Origin: Gordonia effusa NBRC 100432
GTDB lineage: Bacteria; Actinomycetota; Actinomycetes; Mycobacteriales; Mycobacteriaceae
DNA length: 40,213 bases
NCBI RefSeq assembly: GCF_000241305.1
Contig: NZ_BAEH01000020.1
Span: 1 to 40,213, forward strand
Reading direction: 5' to 3'
Positions within the stretch are counted from its first letter, which is position 1; each line of letters opens with the position of its first letter. A program made the translations under genes and the position numbers. The notes below the pieces were generated by a model. It was not told where the DNA came from. It saw only the letters and a program-made list of their open reading frames with translations, and made no database searches. Below are positions 16,173-24,982 of this stretch, piece after piece.

Positions 16173-17007
16173 TGATCCAGCCGTCGACGATTGAGGCGAC
16201 CTCGTCGGGCTGGCGAGCCCAACGGTTATGTCCGAGTCGCTCCTGTGTACGCACCCGAGTCACCGGTGCGGACTTGAATTTCATTGTGAGGCAATCACTT
16301 TCAGCAGGACTGAGAACCGTGTCGCCCGCTACCCTGATCGCCAGTACGGGCAGTTGGCACCGCGCGATCGCCGCTTCGTAGTCGATATCGGCGCCGACCG
16401 GCTCGTAGCGCCCGGTCATTATGACCCGGGACATGTCGGTCACCATCGACGCGCTCTGGCGTCCGATCCGTGGCGCCCGGGCATATCCCGTGCGCCGCAC
16501 CACTTCCGGCGCGACTCGAGCCGCCGCAACACGCATGACACGATGCCGGCCACCTCGACTTCGCTTGAAATGACTTGTCCCCGAGGCAACCAGGATGAGC
16601 CCTGCCGCCGGGGTATACGGCCGGCTGGCATAGAGCGCCGCGATCTGTCCGCCGAGGCTATGCCCGAGTACATATTGCTGACTGATCGGAAAATGCCTGC
16701 GCGCCAACGCTTCCACCGCGACGAAATCCTGCGCGGCCTGCAGATGCAGACCGAATCGGCTCTCCGGTCCCGCCGCCGGACGACTCTCTCCCTGCCCCCG
16801 CAATTCAGCGCATACGACGTTGAGCCCCAGCTCCGTGAGCCGTCGGGCGAATGGGTCGTAATACTGCGCACCGACACCGATACCCGGCCAGACGGCCACC
16901 ACCGGGCGACGGGCATCCGCTCGCCAGATCCGGACCGGCGTCTGAGTGCCGTCGGGAAGCTGGATCGCATCGCATTCGGGCTCCTGCAGCACCGTGCTGT
17001 CCACCAT
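16162..17007 (-). CDS. Alpha/beta hydrolase
   Basis: Hydrolase of 281 residues. The nucleophile elbow is GHSLGG, about residue 116, and the acid and base are probably the Asp in RVAGDTVLSPAES and the His in ERLGHNRWAR. The oxyanion region is VAVWPGIGVGAQYYDPFARR. No signal peptide is visible, so it acts in the cytosol, on an ester or thioester not identifiable from sequence. The ATG at 17007 follows the SDR stop after two bases, and the end overlaps the TetR start, giving a compact three-gene operon. An esterase releasing an alcohol for the neighbouring SDR is plausible but inferred. Confidence 0.87.
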   Translation of the reverse strand: MVDSTVLQEPECDAIQLPDGTQTPVRIWRADARRPVVAVWPGIGVGAQYYDPFARRLTELGLNVVCAELRGQGESRPAAGPESRFGLHLQAAQDFVAVEALARRHFPISQQYVLGHSLGGQIAALYASRPYTPAAGLILVASGTSHFKRSRGGRHRVMRVAAARVAPEVVRRTGYARAPRIGRQSASMVTDMSRVIMTGRYEPVGADIDYEAAIARCQLPVLAIRVAGDTVLSPAESDCLTMKFKSAPVTRVRTQERLGHNRWARQPDEVASIVDGWISDR

Positions 17008-17009
17008 GA

Positions 17010-17852
17010 TCAGCTCTGCGCGACGCGAGCGTCGTAGTCACCACGACGCTCGGTGTCGGGACTCATGAACAGCCGGTAGTACCTGCGCTGCGACAGTAGG
17101 CGCCGCTTCAGCGGACCGGGCATGATGCCCATACCCGCCACGCCGGAGATGTAGCCGGGAACCACGGTGTGCAGGCGGCGGGTCTCGATCGCATATCGGA
17201 CGCCGCGGGCGACAGCTTCCGGAGTGACTGTCGGGCCGGGGAAGTCTATTCCGTCGATAAGCGCCGTGCGCGCGAACGATGGTTGAACCGTCGAAACCGC
17301 GACTCCCAACGGGCCTAGTTCGCCGCTGGCCGCCTCGCTGAATCCGATAACGCCGAATTTGGCCGCGTTGTAGATACTCAGTCCCGGAGCGGCAAGACGA
17401 CCGGCGATGGACGCGACGTTGACGATATGGCCGTCACCACGTTCCACCATTCGCCGCGCGGCTAGCTGAGTGCCGTGAATTACCCCGAGCAAATCGATAT
17501 CCACGGTCCGCGAAATCAACCCGGGTTGATAGCCCAACAGCGGCCCGACCGGCATCACACCGGCGTTGTTCACATAGACATCGATCGGGCCCAGCTCGCG
17601 TTCCACCAGGTCCATGAAGTCACCAACGGAGTCCCGACTGGTCACGTCGACTTGGGCGCCGAGAATGCCGGCGCCGGCCGCTGATTCTTTCACTTGGGCC
17701 TCGTCGATATCGCCGATGGCGACATGCGCACCGGCATTACGAAGCTCGAGTGCGGTGGCAAGTCCAAGGCCGCGGGCACCGCCGGTTATCGCAATGACCC
17801 GTCCGGCCAGCGGATATCGGGCCTGCTTGCGTGATCTTCGTGTCAATGCCAC
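17010..17852 (-). CDS. Short-chain dehydrogenase/reductase (SDR-1)
   Basis: NAD(P)-dependent classical SDR of 280 residues. It shows the cofactor motif ITGGARGLGLATALEL, DIDEAQ at the end of beta-2 (an acidic residue that favours NAD), YVNNAGVMP, and the catalytic set N, Ser in VASIAGR and YNAAK. The GTG at 17852 is preceded by AGAGAGG; an in-frame ATG at 17885 lies inside the operator and is less likely. First gene of an operon with the hydrolase and TetR-A, divergent from ALDH. The C-terminal tail of about 40 residues beyond the fold is basic (PLKRRLLSQRRYYRLF). Confidence 0.9.
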   Translation of the reverse strand: MALTRRSRKQARYPLAGRVIAITGGARGLGLATALELRNAGAHVAIGDIDEAQVKESAAGAGILGAQVDVTSRDSVGDFMDLVERELGPIDVYVNNAGVMPVGPLLGYQPGLISRTVDIDLLGVIHGTQLAARRMVERGDGHIVNVASIAGRLAAPGLSIYNAAKFGVIGFSEAASGELGPLGVAVSTVQPSFARTALIDGIDFPGPTVTPEAVARGVRYAIETRRLHTVVPGYISGVAGMGIMPGPLKRRLLSQRRYYRLFMSPDTERRGDYDARVAQS

Positions 17853-17878
17853 GTCGTCTACCTCTCTCGGAGCAACTT

Positions 17879-17914
17879 GGCACATAGATATATCACATGT
17901 GCCATACTGTGCCC
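17879..17914. promoter_or_regulatory. Regulon operator B between SDR-1 and ALDH
   Basis: GGCACA (17879-17884), 13 bases, TGTGCC (17898-17903), followed by an extra TGTGCCC half-site at 17908-17914. It is centred in the 99-bp divergent gap, 27 bases from the SDR-1 start and about 50 from the ALDH start, so one site can control both directions. Confidence 0.72.
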
Positions 17915-17951
17915 AGTCATCCTCCGACCTCAAGACAAGCGAGCTGACCAC

Positions 17952-19418
17952 ATGGCCCAATCCGTTCTAGAATCCGCCGCCGTACCGCCGCGCACCTCCC
18001 CGCTCGTCGAGATCCTGGAATCCGCGCGCGCGGCATTTATCCACGATGGCATCCCGGACCTGGACACTCGCCTGGATCGGCTCACCAGGTTGGGCGCGAT
18101 GATCACCGATTGTTGTGACGAACTCGCCGTCGCCGTCGACCAGGACTTCGGTACCCGACCGCGATATCTCACGATGACCGGCGACATCGGGGCGGTGCTA
18201 CTCGAGATCGCAGAACTCCGCCAGCAATTACCCAAGTGGATGAAAACCGAACGCCCACACCGCTGGCGGCGGATCGTCGGATTGGACCAGTCCGTCCGAT
18301 ACGACCCACTCGGGGTCATCGGCATCGCAGCGCCGTGGAATTTTCCCATCCAGCTCTCGCTGACACCGACGGCCGGCGCCCTCGCCGCGGGTAATCGAGT
18401 GATGTTGCGCCCATCGTCGATGACTCAACGGACTTCGGCGGTCCTCGCGCGGCACGTCCCGCACTACTTTGAGCCGGAGGAATTCACTATTGCCACTCGC
18501 GCTGACGGCCCAGGGGCCGCGTTCTCGAAACTCGATTTCGACGGCTTCTTCTTCACCGGTTCACCCGAGGTCGGCCGTGAGGTGGCGCGGGACTGCGCCG
18601 CGAATCTCACACCGGTGACGTTGGAGCTGGGCGGAAAGAACCCCGCAATCGTCGATCGCGACGCCGACCCACGCACGGCGGCCGACCGCATCGCGCGCTC
18701 CCGGCTCACTAACAGCGGGCAAGTATGCCTGTGCCCCGACTACGTATTCGTTCCGCAGGAGAATCTGGATGAATTCGTCGCCGAAGTCCTCGCTACCTGG
18801 CAATCGATGTTTCCGGCCATCGCCGAAAATGACGACTACACCTCGATCATCGACGACGACGCCTACCGGCGCATACTCGGCCTGATCTCCGACGCACGGG
18901 ATCACGGCGCGCATGTCGAACAACTGATTCCGCCACGTGAACTGCTCCCCGACCCGTCGAGTAGAAAAATCCCGCCGACCGTGGTCACCCGGCTGACGTC
19001 GGCGATGGAGCTCGAACGACAGGAGGTCTTTGGACCGGTCCTCTCGGTTTACGGCTACAACGACCTAGCCGAGGCGATCGACCATGTCAACGCACATGAC
19101 CATGCGCTCACCCTTTATTGGTTCGGCCCGAAGAACGCTCGTTTCGAACACGTGGTGGATCGCACGCGTTCGGGCTCAGTGAACGTCAACGACTTCTTGC
19201 TGAATATGGCGCCGGGGACGCCATTCGGAGGCGTCGGTGCCAGCGGTTACGGCAGCTATCACGGCGAGTATTCCTACCGCACCTTCAGCAATGCCCGGAC
19301 AGTGGCCGGTTCGGCGATGCCCCTGTCCAGTGCCCGGACAATCAGCCCACCGTATTCACGTACGGCGACCACCGCGGCGACGCGCGGCGTGTATGCGAGT
19401 AGGCGTTTGTTCCGATGA
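17952..19418 (+). CDS. Aldehyde dehydrogenase (coniferyl-aldehyde-dehydrogenase-like)
   Basis: NAD(P)-dependent oxidation of aldehydes to acids; 488 residues. It shows IAAPWNFPIQLSLTPTAGAL, FFTGSPEVGREVA, the general base Glu in VTLELGGKNPA and the catalytic Cys in NSGQVCLCPDYVFV. The C-PDY context is typical of the coniferyl aldehyde/CalB branch rather than betaine aldehyde enzymes. The ATG at 17952 is used; a longer frame from 17877 would begin inside the operator. It is the natural consumer of aldehydes formed when MpaB enzymes cleave a C=C bond. The chain length or ring specificity cannot be read from sequence. A 49-bp gap separates it from the next TetR. Confidence 0.92.
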   Translation: MAQSVLESAAVPPRTSPLVEILESARAAFIHDGIPDLDTRLDRLTRLGAMITDCCDELAVAVDQDFGTRPRYLTMTGDIGAVLLEIAELRQQLPKWMKTERPHRWRRIVGLDQSVRYDPLGVIGIAAPWNFPIQLSLTPTAGALAAGNRVMLRPSSMTQRTSAVLARHVPHYFEPEEFTIATRADGPGAAFSKLDFDGFFFTGSPEVGREVARDCAANLTPVTLELGGKNPAIVDRDADPRTAADRIARSRLTNSGQVCLCPDYVFVPQENLDEFVAEVLATWQSMFPAIAENDDYTSIIDDDAYRRILGLISDARDHGAHVEQLIPPRELLPDPSSRKIPPTVVTRLTSAMELERQEVFGPVLSVYGYNDLAEAIDHVNAHDHALTLYWFGPKNARFEHVVDRTRSGSVNVNDFLLNMAPGTPFGGVGASGYGSYHGEYSYRTFSNARTVAGSAMPLSSARTISPPYSRTATTAATRGVYASRRLFR

Positions 19419-19467
19419 TGCCCCGACCATCTCATCCAGGCTCCTGAGCTAGGATTACGCATCACCG

Positions 19468-20079
19468 TTGGCTGCCCCGGAAAGCGATATCTTGACCGTC
19501 CGCAAACGCAAAACCCGCACGTCTGCGGCACCTGACCGTCAGCAACAGTCGCTTCTCGACGTCGCGGAATCGATGATCGAACAGCTCGGTTTCAACAATT
19601 TGAATGTGGACCAGGTGGCGGAATCCGCCGGGATCAGCCGCCGGACCTTCTATCGTCGGTTCCCCAGCAAAGATGACCTCCTAATCGCCCTTTTCGAACG
19701 GGTGGCGAAACAGGCGATGAAACAGATCGACCATGCGACTGCCGGCATGAATCCGCAGGAGACTGTGGTCGAGGCATTCGTTATCACCGCCCGGTGGGCC
19801 GAACTCTCGCCGATCAAGGCTGAGATGATCCTGCGTCGCAGGCACGTGATCTCGAATATGGCCAATCATATGGAAGCCGAGGTCAACGAGTGGGTCGCCG
19901 CCGCGTTACGCAAGTCGGGTGCCCAGATGCCCGAAGCCGATCTCATGGCTGTTTCGGAAATCTTCACCCGCCTGGTGATGTCGTTCGCCGAGCGGCCCGA
20001 TTCCGCGCAGGTGGATATCCGCAGCGCGGACTCGATGCGCGAATACGCGAATCGGTATCTCACCCAACTCGTGTGGTGA
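19468..20079 (+). CDS. TetR-family regulator, cluster-encoded (TetR-B)
   Basis: Repressor of 203 residues. The HTH reads NLNVDQVAESAGISRRTFYR followed by RFPSKDDLLIALFE. It is paralogous to TetR-A along its whole length. The start is uncertain: TTG at 19468 gives the length stated, with a TAGGAT -10-like box at 19451-19456, and a second TTG lies eight codons downstream; no ATG precedes the HTH. It is convergent with the Mce-associated gene, only five bases apart. It could be read through from ALDH or have its own weak promoter. The pair recalls Mce3R of M. tuberculosis, a single protein with two TetR folds. Confidence 0.82.
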   Translation: MAAPESDILTVRKRKTRTSAAPDRQQQSLLDVAESMIEQLGFNNLNVDQVAESAGISRRTFYRRFPSKDDLLIALFERVAKQAMKQIDHATAGMNPQETVVEAFVITARWAELSPIKAEMILRRRHVISNMANHMEAEVNEWVAAALRKSGAQMPEADLMAVSEIFTRLVMSFAERPDSAQVDIRSADSMREYANRYLTQLVW

Positions 20080-20084
20080 CGCCG

Positions 20085-20786
20085 CTACCCGCCGGCACCC
20101 TCTGACGGCGTCGGTGCGGGTTGGCCGGTTGGTTGTGTCCGACCGGGTGCGGCGGGCTTCTCGCCTTGCGGTAACGCCGTACCCGTGCCGCCGACATCCG
20201 TGATCGTCCAGCCGCTGGCTTTGTCGAGGGTGATCGTGAAACTGCCGGTAGTGATTGTGCCGCTGGGTGATTGGGTGCTCTTGGAGGTCATCTCCACAAA
20301 TGCGTCGACGACGAACTGATCGCCTTCGCGGCTCCGCACCTTGGCGGCGAGAGGCTTCACCGTCGTGACGTAGCGAAGCTGAGCGAAGAGCGGCTGCACC
20401 ACGGTCACCGCGCCATCGAAACGAGTCTTGAGCTGGTCGCTGACTCCTGATTTCAGCGCGGTTCGCCATGCATCGATGTCTTCGTAGTTGACTCGTGCGG
20501 TAGCCACCGCATAATCCAGGGCCACCTGCTCGGCTTTTGTGGTGTCGGTGTGTTCGGCCTGAAGTTGCGCCAACCGGTCGCCGTCGTCGTTGAGTCCTGC
20601 GACCAACGCCCAGGCCACGCCGATGGCAATCGCCGCCACCGTCGCGATGATCGCCACGGCTGACATCACTCGAGGCGTCTTGCGGGTGGGCGGATCACCA
20701 TCGCCCGGACCATTGCGGCGTCGCGCTCGCAGCCCGGTGCGGGTCGGCACCGCATCGATTTTCTCCTCGTTGTCAGTGATCGACAT
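20085..20786 (-). CDS. Mce-associated membrane protein
   Basis: Protein of 233 residues. A cytosolic basic N-terminus (TRTGLRARRRNGPGDGD) precedes one helix (VMSAVAIIATVAAIAIGVAW), an extracytoplasmic helical stalk (LAQLQAEHTDTTKAEQVALD) and an NTF2-like domain ending SGWTITDVGGTG, with a Pro-rich tail. This is the usual architecture of Mas/Mam proteins that accompany mce operons and help assemble the complex. The ATG at 20786 has GAAGGAG 7 bases upstream. Last gene of the operon, 65 bp after mceF. Confidence 0.88.
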   Translation of the reverse strand: MSITDNEEKIDAVPTRTGLRARRRNGPGDGDPPTRKTPRVMSAVAIIATVAAIAIGVAWALVAGLNDDGDRLAQLQAEHTDTTKAEQVALDYAVATARVNYEDIDAWRTALKSGVSDQLKTRFDGAVTVVQPLFAQLRYVTTVKPLAAKVRSREGDQFVVDAFVEMTSKSTQSPSGTITTGSFTITLDKASGWTITDVGGTGTALPQGEKPAAPGRTQPTGQPAPTPSEGAGG

Positions 20787-20851
20787 AGTTATTCTCCTTC
20801 AGCGGGCCGGGGTCGCGGATTTGGTTATCGGAAAGCTGGGCGGTGGACCAT

Positions 20852-21805
20852 TCATTTCGGCACCGTTACGGAAACCCGAACACTGTCACCGGGTAAAGCC
20901 AGTAACGCCTGTTGCAATAGATCGCCGATATTGAGTGCCCCCAGAGCGGGCGCGGTCGCCAGCATTATCGGCTTTATTGTGGTAGCGATAGGTCCAAGTT
21001 CCGGGCCGATTTGCTGGACGAGCTTCACCAGTCGCTGTTCGGTCGGCCGCCAGCGTTTGAGTTTCGTTCCGCCATCGACCTTTTGGGCAGCGCCGAATAG
21101 CGCCCGGAACCCCGAGCCACCGCGTACCCCAACCAACTCGAGCGCGGGCGCGCCGTCCACCATCGCAGACTTGGCCCAGTCCGAATCCTTGAGCATCGTC
21201 ATCAAATTCCGCAAGGACTCCTCGAGAACCCCTCGTCTACTGATCAACGTGGTGGCCAGCAGATCGGCGCCGCGTCCGATCACCGGGGTCGCGGTATCCA
21301 AACCCGTCACCGCCTCGGTCACCGTATCGACGAGCCGATTGAGCACCGTGGGATCGAGTTGGTCCAGCGCGCCCGACGTCGCCTGCAATAGCTCCGCCAC
21401 CGTCGTGGGAATCTGCACATTCTTAGTGGTTAGGTGAGCGCCGTCGGCGAGATACGGTCCCGCCGAATTCTGCGGTGCGAAATCGACGATCGGTTCGCCG
21501 AGAACCGACACATTCCGCACTTGGATTCCGGTGGCCCGCGGAATCCGGTAGTCGGCGTCATAGGACAGTTGGACACGAACCGCCCCGTTGATAGCGCCGA
21601 CCGAGCTCACCCGTCCGATCCGCTTGCCCCGATAGCTGACTTCCGAACCACTACGCAACCCGCCGGAGGCGGTCAGATCGATAGTTATCGTGTTCTCGCG
21701 TACCCGTGGATCCATATGCAGGATGCCAACTATCAAGTAAGACGCACCCAAGACGGTTACCACCAAGAACAGGGATACCGACAGCCACGTGGGAATCTTC
21801 GTCAT
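20852..21805 (-). CDS. mceF: MceF-family protein
   Basis: Sixth substrate-binding subunit of the Mce lipid importer, 317 residues. An N-terminal anchor helix (SVSLFLVVTVLGASYLIVGI) is followed by the MlaD domain (TASGGLRSGSEVSYRGKRIG to QVRNVSVLGEPIVDFAP), then a helical domain that builds the periplasmic tunnel. It overlaps mceE by four bases (ATGA). It lacks the long disordered tail seen in some MceF proteins. The ending VRVSVTVPK is followed by a stop 65 bp before the associated gene. Confidence 0.92.
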   Translation of the reverse strand: MTKIPTWLSVSLFLVVTVLGASYLIVGILHMDPRVRENTITIDLTASGGLRSGSEVSYRGKRIGRVSSVGAINGAVRVQLSYDADYRIPRATGIQVRNVSVLGEPIVDFAPQNSAGPYLADGAHLTTKNVQIPTTVAELLQATSGALDQLDPTVLNRLVDTVTEAVTGLDTATPVIGRGADLLATTLISRRGVLEESLRNLMTMLKDSDWAKSAMVDGAPALELVGVRGGSGFRALFGAAQKVDGGTKLKRWRPTEQRLVKLVQQIGPELGPIATTIKPIMLATAPALGALNIGDLLQQALLALPGDSVRVSVTVPK

Positions 21806-22833
21806 TTCACCAATCCCGCCATTCGCAATATCACCAACGCATCCTTGGTGGAATCACCACCATTTCCTTGGATGTGAAGCATGGAGATATTCACCGACGG
21901 GCCTCCGGTGAGGTAAGGGATGACCTTGTTTCGCACCAGCGAGATCATGTCGTTGATTGGCCCGTTGTATTGGTAGGCATGAGCGGACTTGTTGCGCAGC
22001 ACCGACGACGTCTTCTCCAGAAACATGTTGATGGTGGGCAGGGATGGAAGTAGCCACTCGATACCCGAGGTGAGTGTCTCGAGGTCGATGATCAGATTCA
22101 GTACCGATTTGATGAATATCGGCATCCGCGACAGGCGTAGACCGGCTGCGTCGGAGAAGACGAATTCGATGGTCGGACGCATGGCGAGCATGGTTTGCGT
22201 CAGGTGATCCATCCCGCCGAGCATGCGTCCGATATCTCCGGTGCGCCGCGCTGCTCCGTCGAGATTCCGCGCGACCGAGGATGCCAGCGCGCGAGTTGTC
22301 GCCGGGTTCATCGCCACCGCGCGGCCAAGCTGATCGAGCGACCGCTGCAGTCGCAGGATGGATCCGCCGCTGGCAAAGGTCGCGATCCGTTCGAGCATCT
22401 CTTCGACCTGCACTCCCGGATCCGTCTGTGCCAGTGGGATTTTCGCCCCATCGGCGAGTTCGGCGCCACCACCAACGGGTACGAGCGCGAGGTATACATC
22501 GCCAAGCATCGTCGTTTGCCGCAGTTCGGCGCGCGTTGCCGACGGCAGCCGCACCGAGTCGGTGATATCAGTTTCCGCGATCACCGCATCGCGCCCCAAC
22601 TCGACCGACTGAACCGTTCCCACCTTGTTGCCGTTCACCATCACCGCGGCCCCGATCGGCAGATTGAGAACCGACTCGAATTCGATATGTACGCGGTACG
22701 TCGGGCCATCGACCCCGGAGCCGGGCATGGCGTGATTGGCGGGGTTGAACGTACATCCGCCCAATGCGGCGATTCCGATCAGTATCGACACCATCAGGCT
22801 CAGCTGTCGCCGGATACGCATGACCGGGTTCAT
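21802..22833 (-). CDS. mceE: MceE-family lipoprotein
   Basis: Lipid-anchored Mce subunit of 343 residues. The signal peptide (RRQLSLMVSILIGIAALGGC) ends in the lipobox LGGC, so Cys30 would be acylated. The MlaD domain follows (YRVHIEFESVLNLPIGAAVM, GNKVGTVQSV, TTMLGDVYLALVP) and then a long helical domain. The ATG at 22833 overlaps the mceD stop by four bases; a longer open frame upstream lies within mceD and is a shadow. The lipoprotein nature is standard for position five of mce operons (LprK and relatives). Confidence 0.93.
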   Translation of the reverse strand: MNPVMRIRRQLSLMVSILIGIAALGGCTFNPANHAMPGSGVDGPTYRVHIEFESVLNLPIGAAVMVNGNKVGTVQSVELGRDAVIAETDITDSVRLPSATRAELRQTTMLGDVYLALVPVGGGAELADGAKIPLAQTDPGVQVEEMLERIATFASGGSILRLQRSLDQLGRAVAMNPATTRALASSVARNLDGAARRTGDIGRMLGGMDHLTQTMLAMRPTIEFVFSDAAGLRLSRMPIFIKSVLNLIIDLETLTSGIEWLLPSLPTINMFLEKTSSVLRNKSAHAYQYNGPINDMISLVRNKVIPYLTGGPSVNISMLHIQGNGGDSTKDALVILRMAGLVK

Positions 22834-23930
22834 GGCCGTCCCCCAATCGCGCCGAGCAGTACCTCGGCGAGCGGAACGGTGGCGTGCCGATCGCCGTCGG
22901 CGATACAGCTTCCACGGCGCAGCCGGTTGAGCGCGGCACATGTCGTCGCCGAATTCGCGGTGGACACCCTGGCTCGGGGCGAGCGGTATTGGATCGACAC
23001 GGTGCCGGTGTTCGTCCCGAGAGTGCTGCCGAGCATGAGGACGATACTGGGGACTTTGGCGAGTAGTTCGCGGGAGTCGCGGAGTTCGCTGTTGATCACC
23101 GATAACAACGGCACAGATTTCTCCAGCAGCGGTAATACCGCGGGTAGATGTTTCATGAAGATTCGGTCGAGTGGTTCGATCGCGCCGACCACCAGTCCCA
23201 CGATGTCGGCTACCTTCAGCAGATTCGAGATGAAGTCCATACCGGGCATCGATAGAAGTACCGACTTGACCGTGCCCCACTCGTCGGCGATCGGTTTGGT
23301 CACCTCCGCCGTATTGTCGAGCAGTTTGCCGAGTTGGTCCATGAAGTTGTCGGGATTGGCCATTAACCGGGCCAGGGATTCCAATTCGCCTCGGATCGCG
23401 GGGCCGAGTCCGTCCAGTTCGTCGGAAGCACTGGTGAGCAAGCTTTCGATCGGGCGCTTTCCCGCGGCGTCGGGAACCGACAGCTTCGAGATGAGCTGGG
23501 TGAACGATTTGATCGATTCGTCGACGCTGACCGGCACGTGGGTCCGCTGCTCGGGTATGCAGGAACTAACGTCGAGCTGTGGCCCACTCGAAGTGGTCGC
23601 ATCGACCAGTTCAACGCGGCGATCGGCCACCACCGAGTTGCTCACGACCGCGGCCTGCGTGTTCGCGGGGAGCCTGCGTCCTTCGACGCGCATGTCGACA
23701 CGGGTGTTGCCACCCTGGGGAACGATGGACGACACCGACCCGACCTTGACTCCCAGCACCGTCACGTCGGCGCCGTCGTACAGACCGATGGTGTTGCTCA
23801 TCAGCGCGCACACGTTCTGTGCGTCCGCCGAATCACGCATATGCACCACGGTCCCCGCTCCGGCGAGGACAACGATGCCGACAGCCGCCGCACCCACCCC
23901 GAAGGCCTTCTTGCCACGCATCCGAACCAT
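22830..23930 (-). CDS. mceD: MceD-family protein
   Basis: Mce subunit of 366 residues, an N-terminal anchor (FGVGAAAVGIVVLAGAGTVV), then the MlaD domain (SNTIGLYDGADVTVLGVKVG to NTRVDMRVEGRRLPANTQA) and a helical tunnel-forming part. The ATG at 23930 shares one base with the mceC stop (TGATG). Two Cys (in QNVCALM and VSSCIPEQ) flank the MlaD domain and could form a disulfide in the periplasm. Confidence 0.92.
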   Translation of the reverse strand: MVRMRGKKAFGVGAAAVGIVVLAGAGTVVHMRDSADAQNVCALMSNTIGLYDGADVTVLGVKVGSVSSIVPQGGNTRVDMRVEGRRLPANTQAAVVSNSVVADRRVELVDATTSSGPQLDVSSCIPEQRTHVPVSVDESIKSFTQLISKLSVPDAAGKRPIESLLTSASDELDGLGPAIRGELESLARLMANPDNFMDQLGKLLDNTAEVTKPIADEWGTVKSVLLSMPGMDFISNLLKVADIVGLVVGAIEPLDRIFMKHLPAVLPLLEKSVPLLSVINSELRDSRELLAKVPSIVLMLGSTLGTNTGTVSIQYRSPRARVSTANSATTCAALNRLRRGSCIADGDRHATVPLAEVLLGAIGGRP

Positions 23931-24982
23931 CAGCACGACCTTCCTGGCACCGGCAGACATACCGCCGAAAGGTCGACGAGCGTCTCTTGCTGGTCGACTA
24001 CCGCCTGACCTTCCGGCCCGACCATCGCCGCCAAGGCTCGTGTCGCCGTGCGCATCTGGCCGAACAGCGCGGTCAACTTATCCCTGGTGAGGTTGAGTTG
24101 CTCGATACTGTCTTCGAGGGGCAGGACCATCGGTTCGAGCGTGGTTTGCCATGGCCCGCCGAGGAATTCGAAAACCTTCCCCAAGACGGTCAGCAGGTCA
24201 TCGGCGAATTGCTGGGACATCGCTCGCCGGCTCATCAGCGCCGGTCCCATCGCGGCGTATCCGCGCAACAGTTCCAACAGGACCTCTTTGTTTCCGTTGA
24301 TCTCGGTGACGTACTCATTGGAGAGCGACAGCATGTCCTCGACCGACTTCTTCTGCGCGGCGAACAGGTCGATGACGCCGCGGGTATGCGTCAAGATGGA
24401 CCGGATCGCACCGGGACTGCCCGCCATGGTCTGCGCCAGTTCGGTTGTGCTCTCCCGCAGCGCGTCGGCGTCCAGGCCGGAGGACACTCGGTGACCGGAT
24501 TCGATCAATGCTCCCACCGTGTACGGCAAAGCGACCCGCTGCGGCGGAACCGGTTCTCGCAGCGGCGCTGCACCGTCGGGAAGTAGTGCGAGATAGAGCC
24601 CGCCGACAGGCGTCAGCATTCGGACCGCGATACTCGTCTGCGCCCCAAGGGAATACGTATCCTTCACCGAGAAATCCAGCCGCACCCGATCGCCCGCTAT
24701 GCCGACATCCAACACCTTTCCGACCGGCACGCCAGCGATTCGCACCTCATCTCCGCTCTTCACGCCGCCGCTTTCCGCCATCAATGCGGAATAGCGGGCC
24801 TCACCCGGTGGCCGCACGTAGAGCACACTTGCTCCGATCGCGACCACGATCACCATCGCGACTCCGACGGCACCCCAGATCAGCTCGCCTCGCCGGGTCG
24901 GGAGTTCGGCACCCAGCCCCAGTCCGCGCGGCCGCAATCGACGCCACCGTTGTGTCGGCGCGGAACTTCCTACCGCTTGCAT
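23930..24982 (-). CDS. mceC: MceC-family protein
   Basis: Mce subunit of 350 residues. A basic cytosolic N-terminus of about 35 residues precedes the anchor (LIWGAVGVAMVIVVAIGASV), followed by the MlaD domain (ALMAESGGVKSGDEVRIAGV to VRMLTPVGGLYLALLP) and a helical region. I chose the ATG at 24982, which overlaps the mceB end by 13 bases and has GGGAGG upstream; the frame is open for 23 more codons but that stretch is mceB coding sequence. Confidence 0.9.
   Translation of the reverse strand: MQAVGSSAPTQRWRRLRPRGLGLGAELPTRRGELIWGAVGVAMVIVVAIGASVLYVRPPGEARYSALMAESGGVKSGDEVRIAGVPVGKVLDVGIAGDRVRLDFSVKDTYSLGAQTSIAVRMLTPVGGLYLALLPDGAAPLREPVPPQRVALPYTVGALIESGHRVSSGLDADALRESTTELAQTMAGSPGAIRSILTHTRGVIDLFAAQKKSVEDMLSLSNEYVTEINGNKEVLLELLRGYAAMGPALMSRRAMSQQFADDLLTVLGKVFEFLGGPWQTTLEPMVLPLEDSIEQLNLTRDKLTALFGQMRTATRALAAMVGPEGQAVVDQQETLVDLSAVCLPVPGRSC

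Noticed and set aside
22834..23280. Long N-terminal extension of mceE
   Set aside because: It overlaps mceD coding sequence; the ATG at 22833 gives a proper lipoprotein signal and an ATGA overlap.
22195..24090. Plus-strand frame of 631 residues across mceE and mceD
   Set aside because: Opposite to two well-supported Mce genes with MlaD domains; composition is Ser/Thr/Pro/Arg typical of a shadow and no motif is visible.
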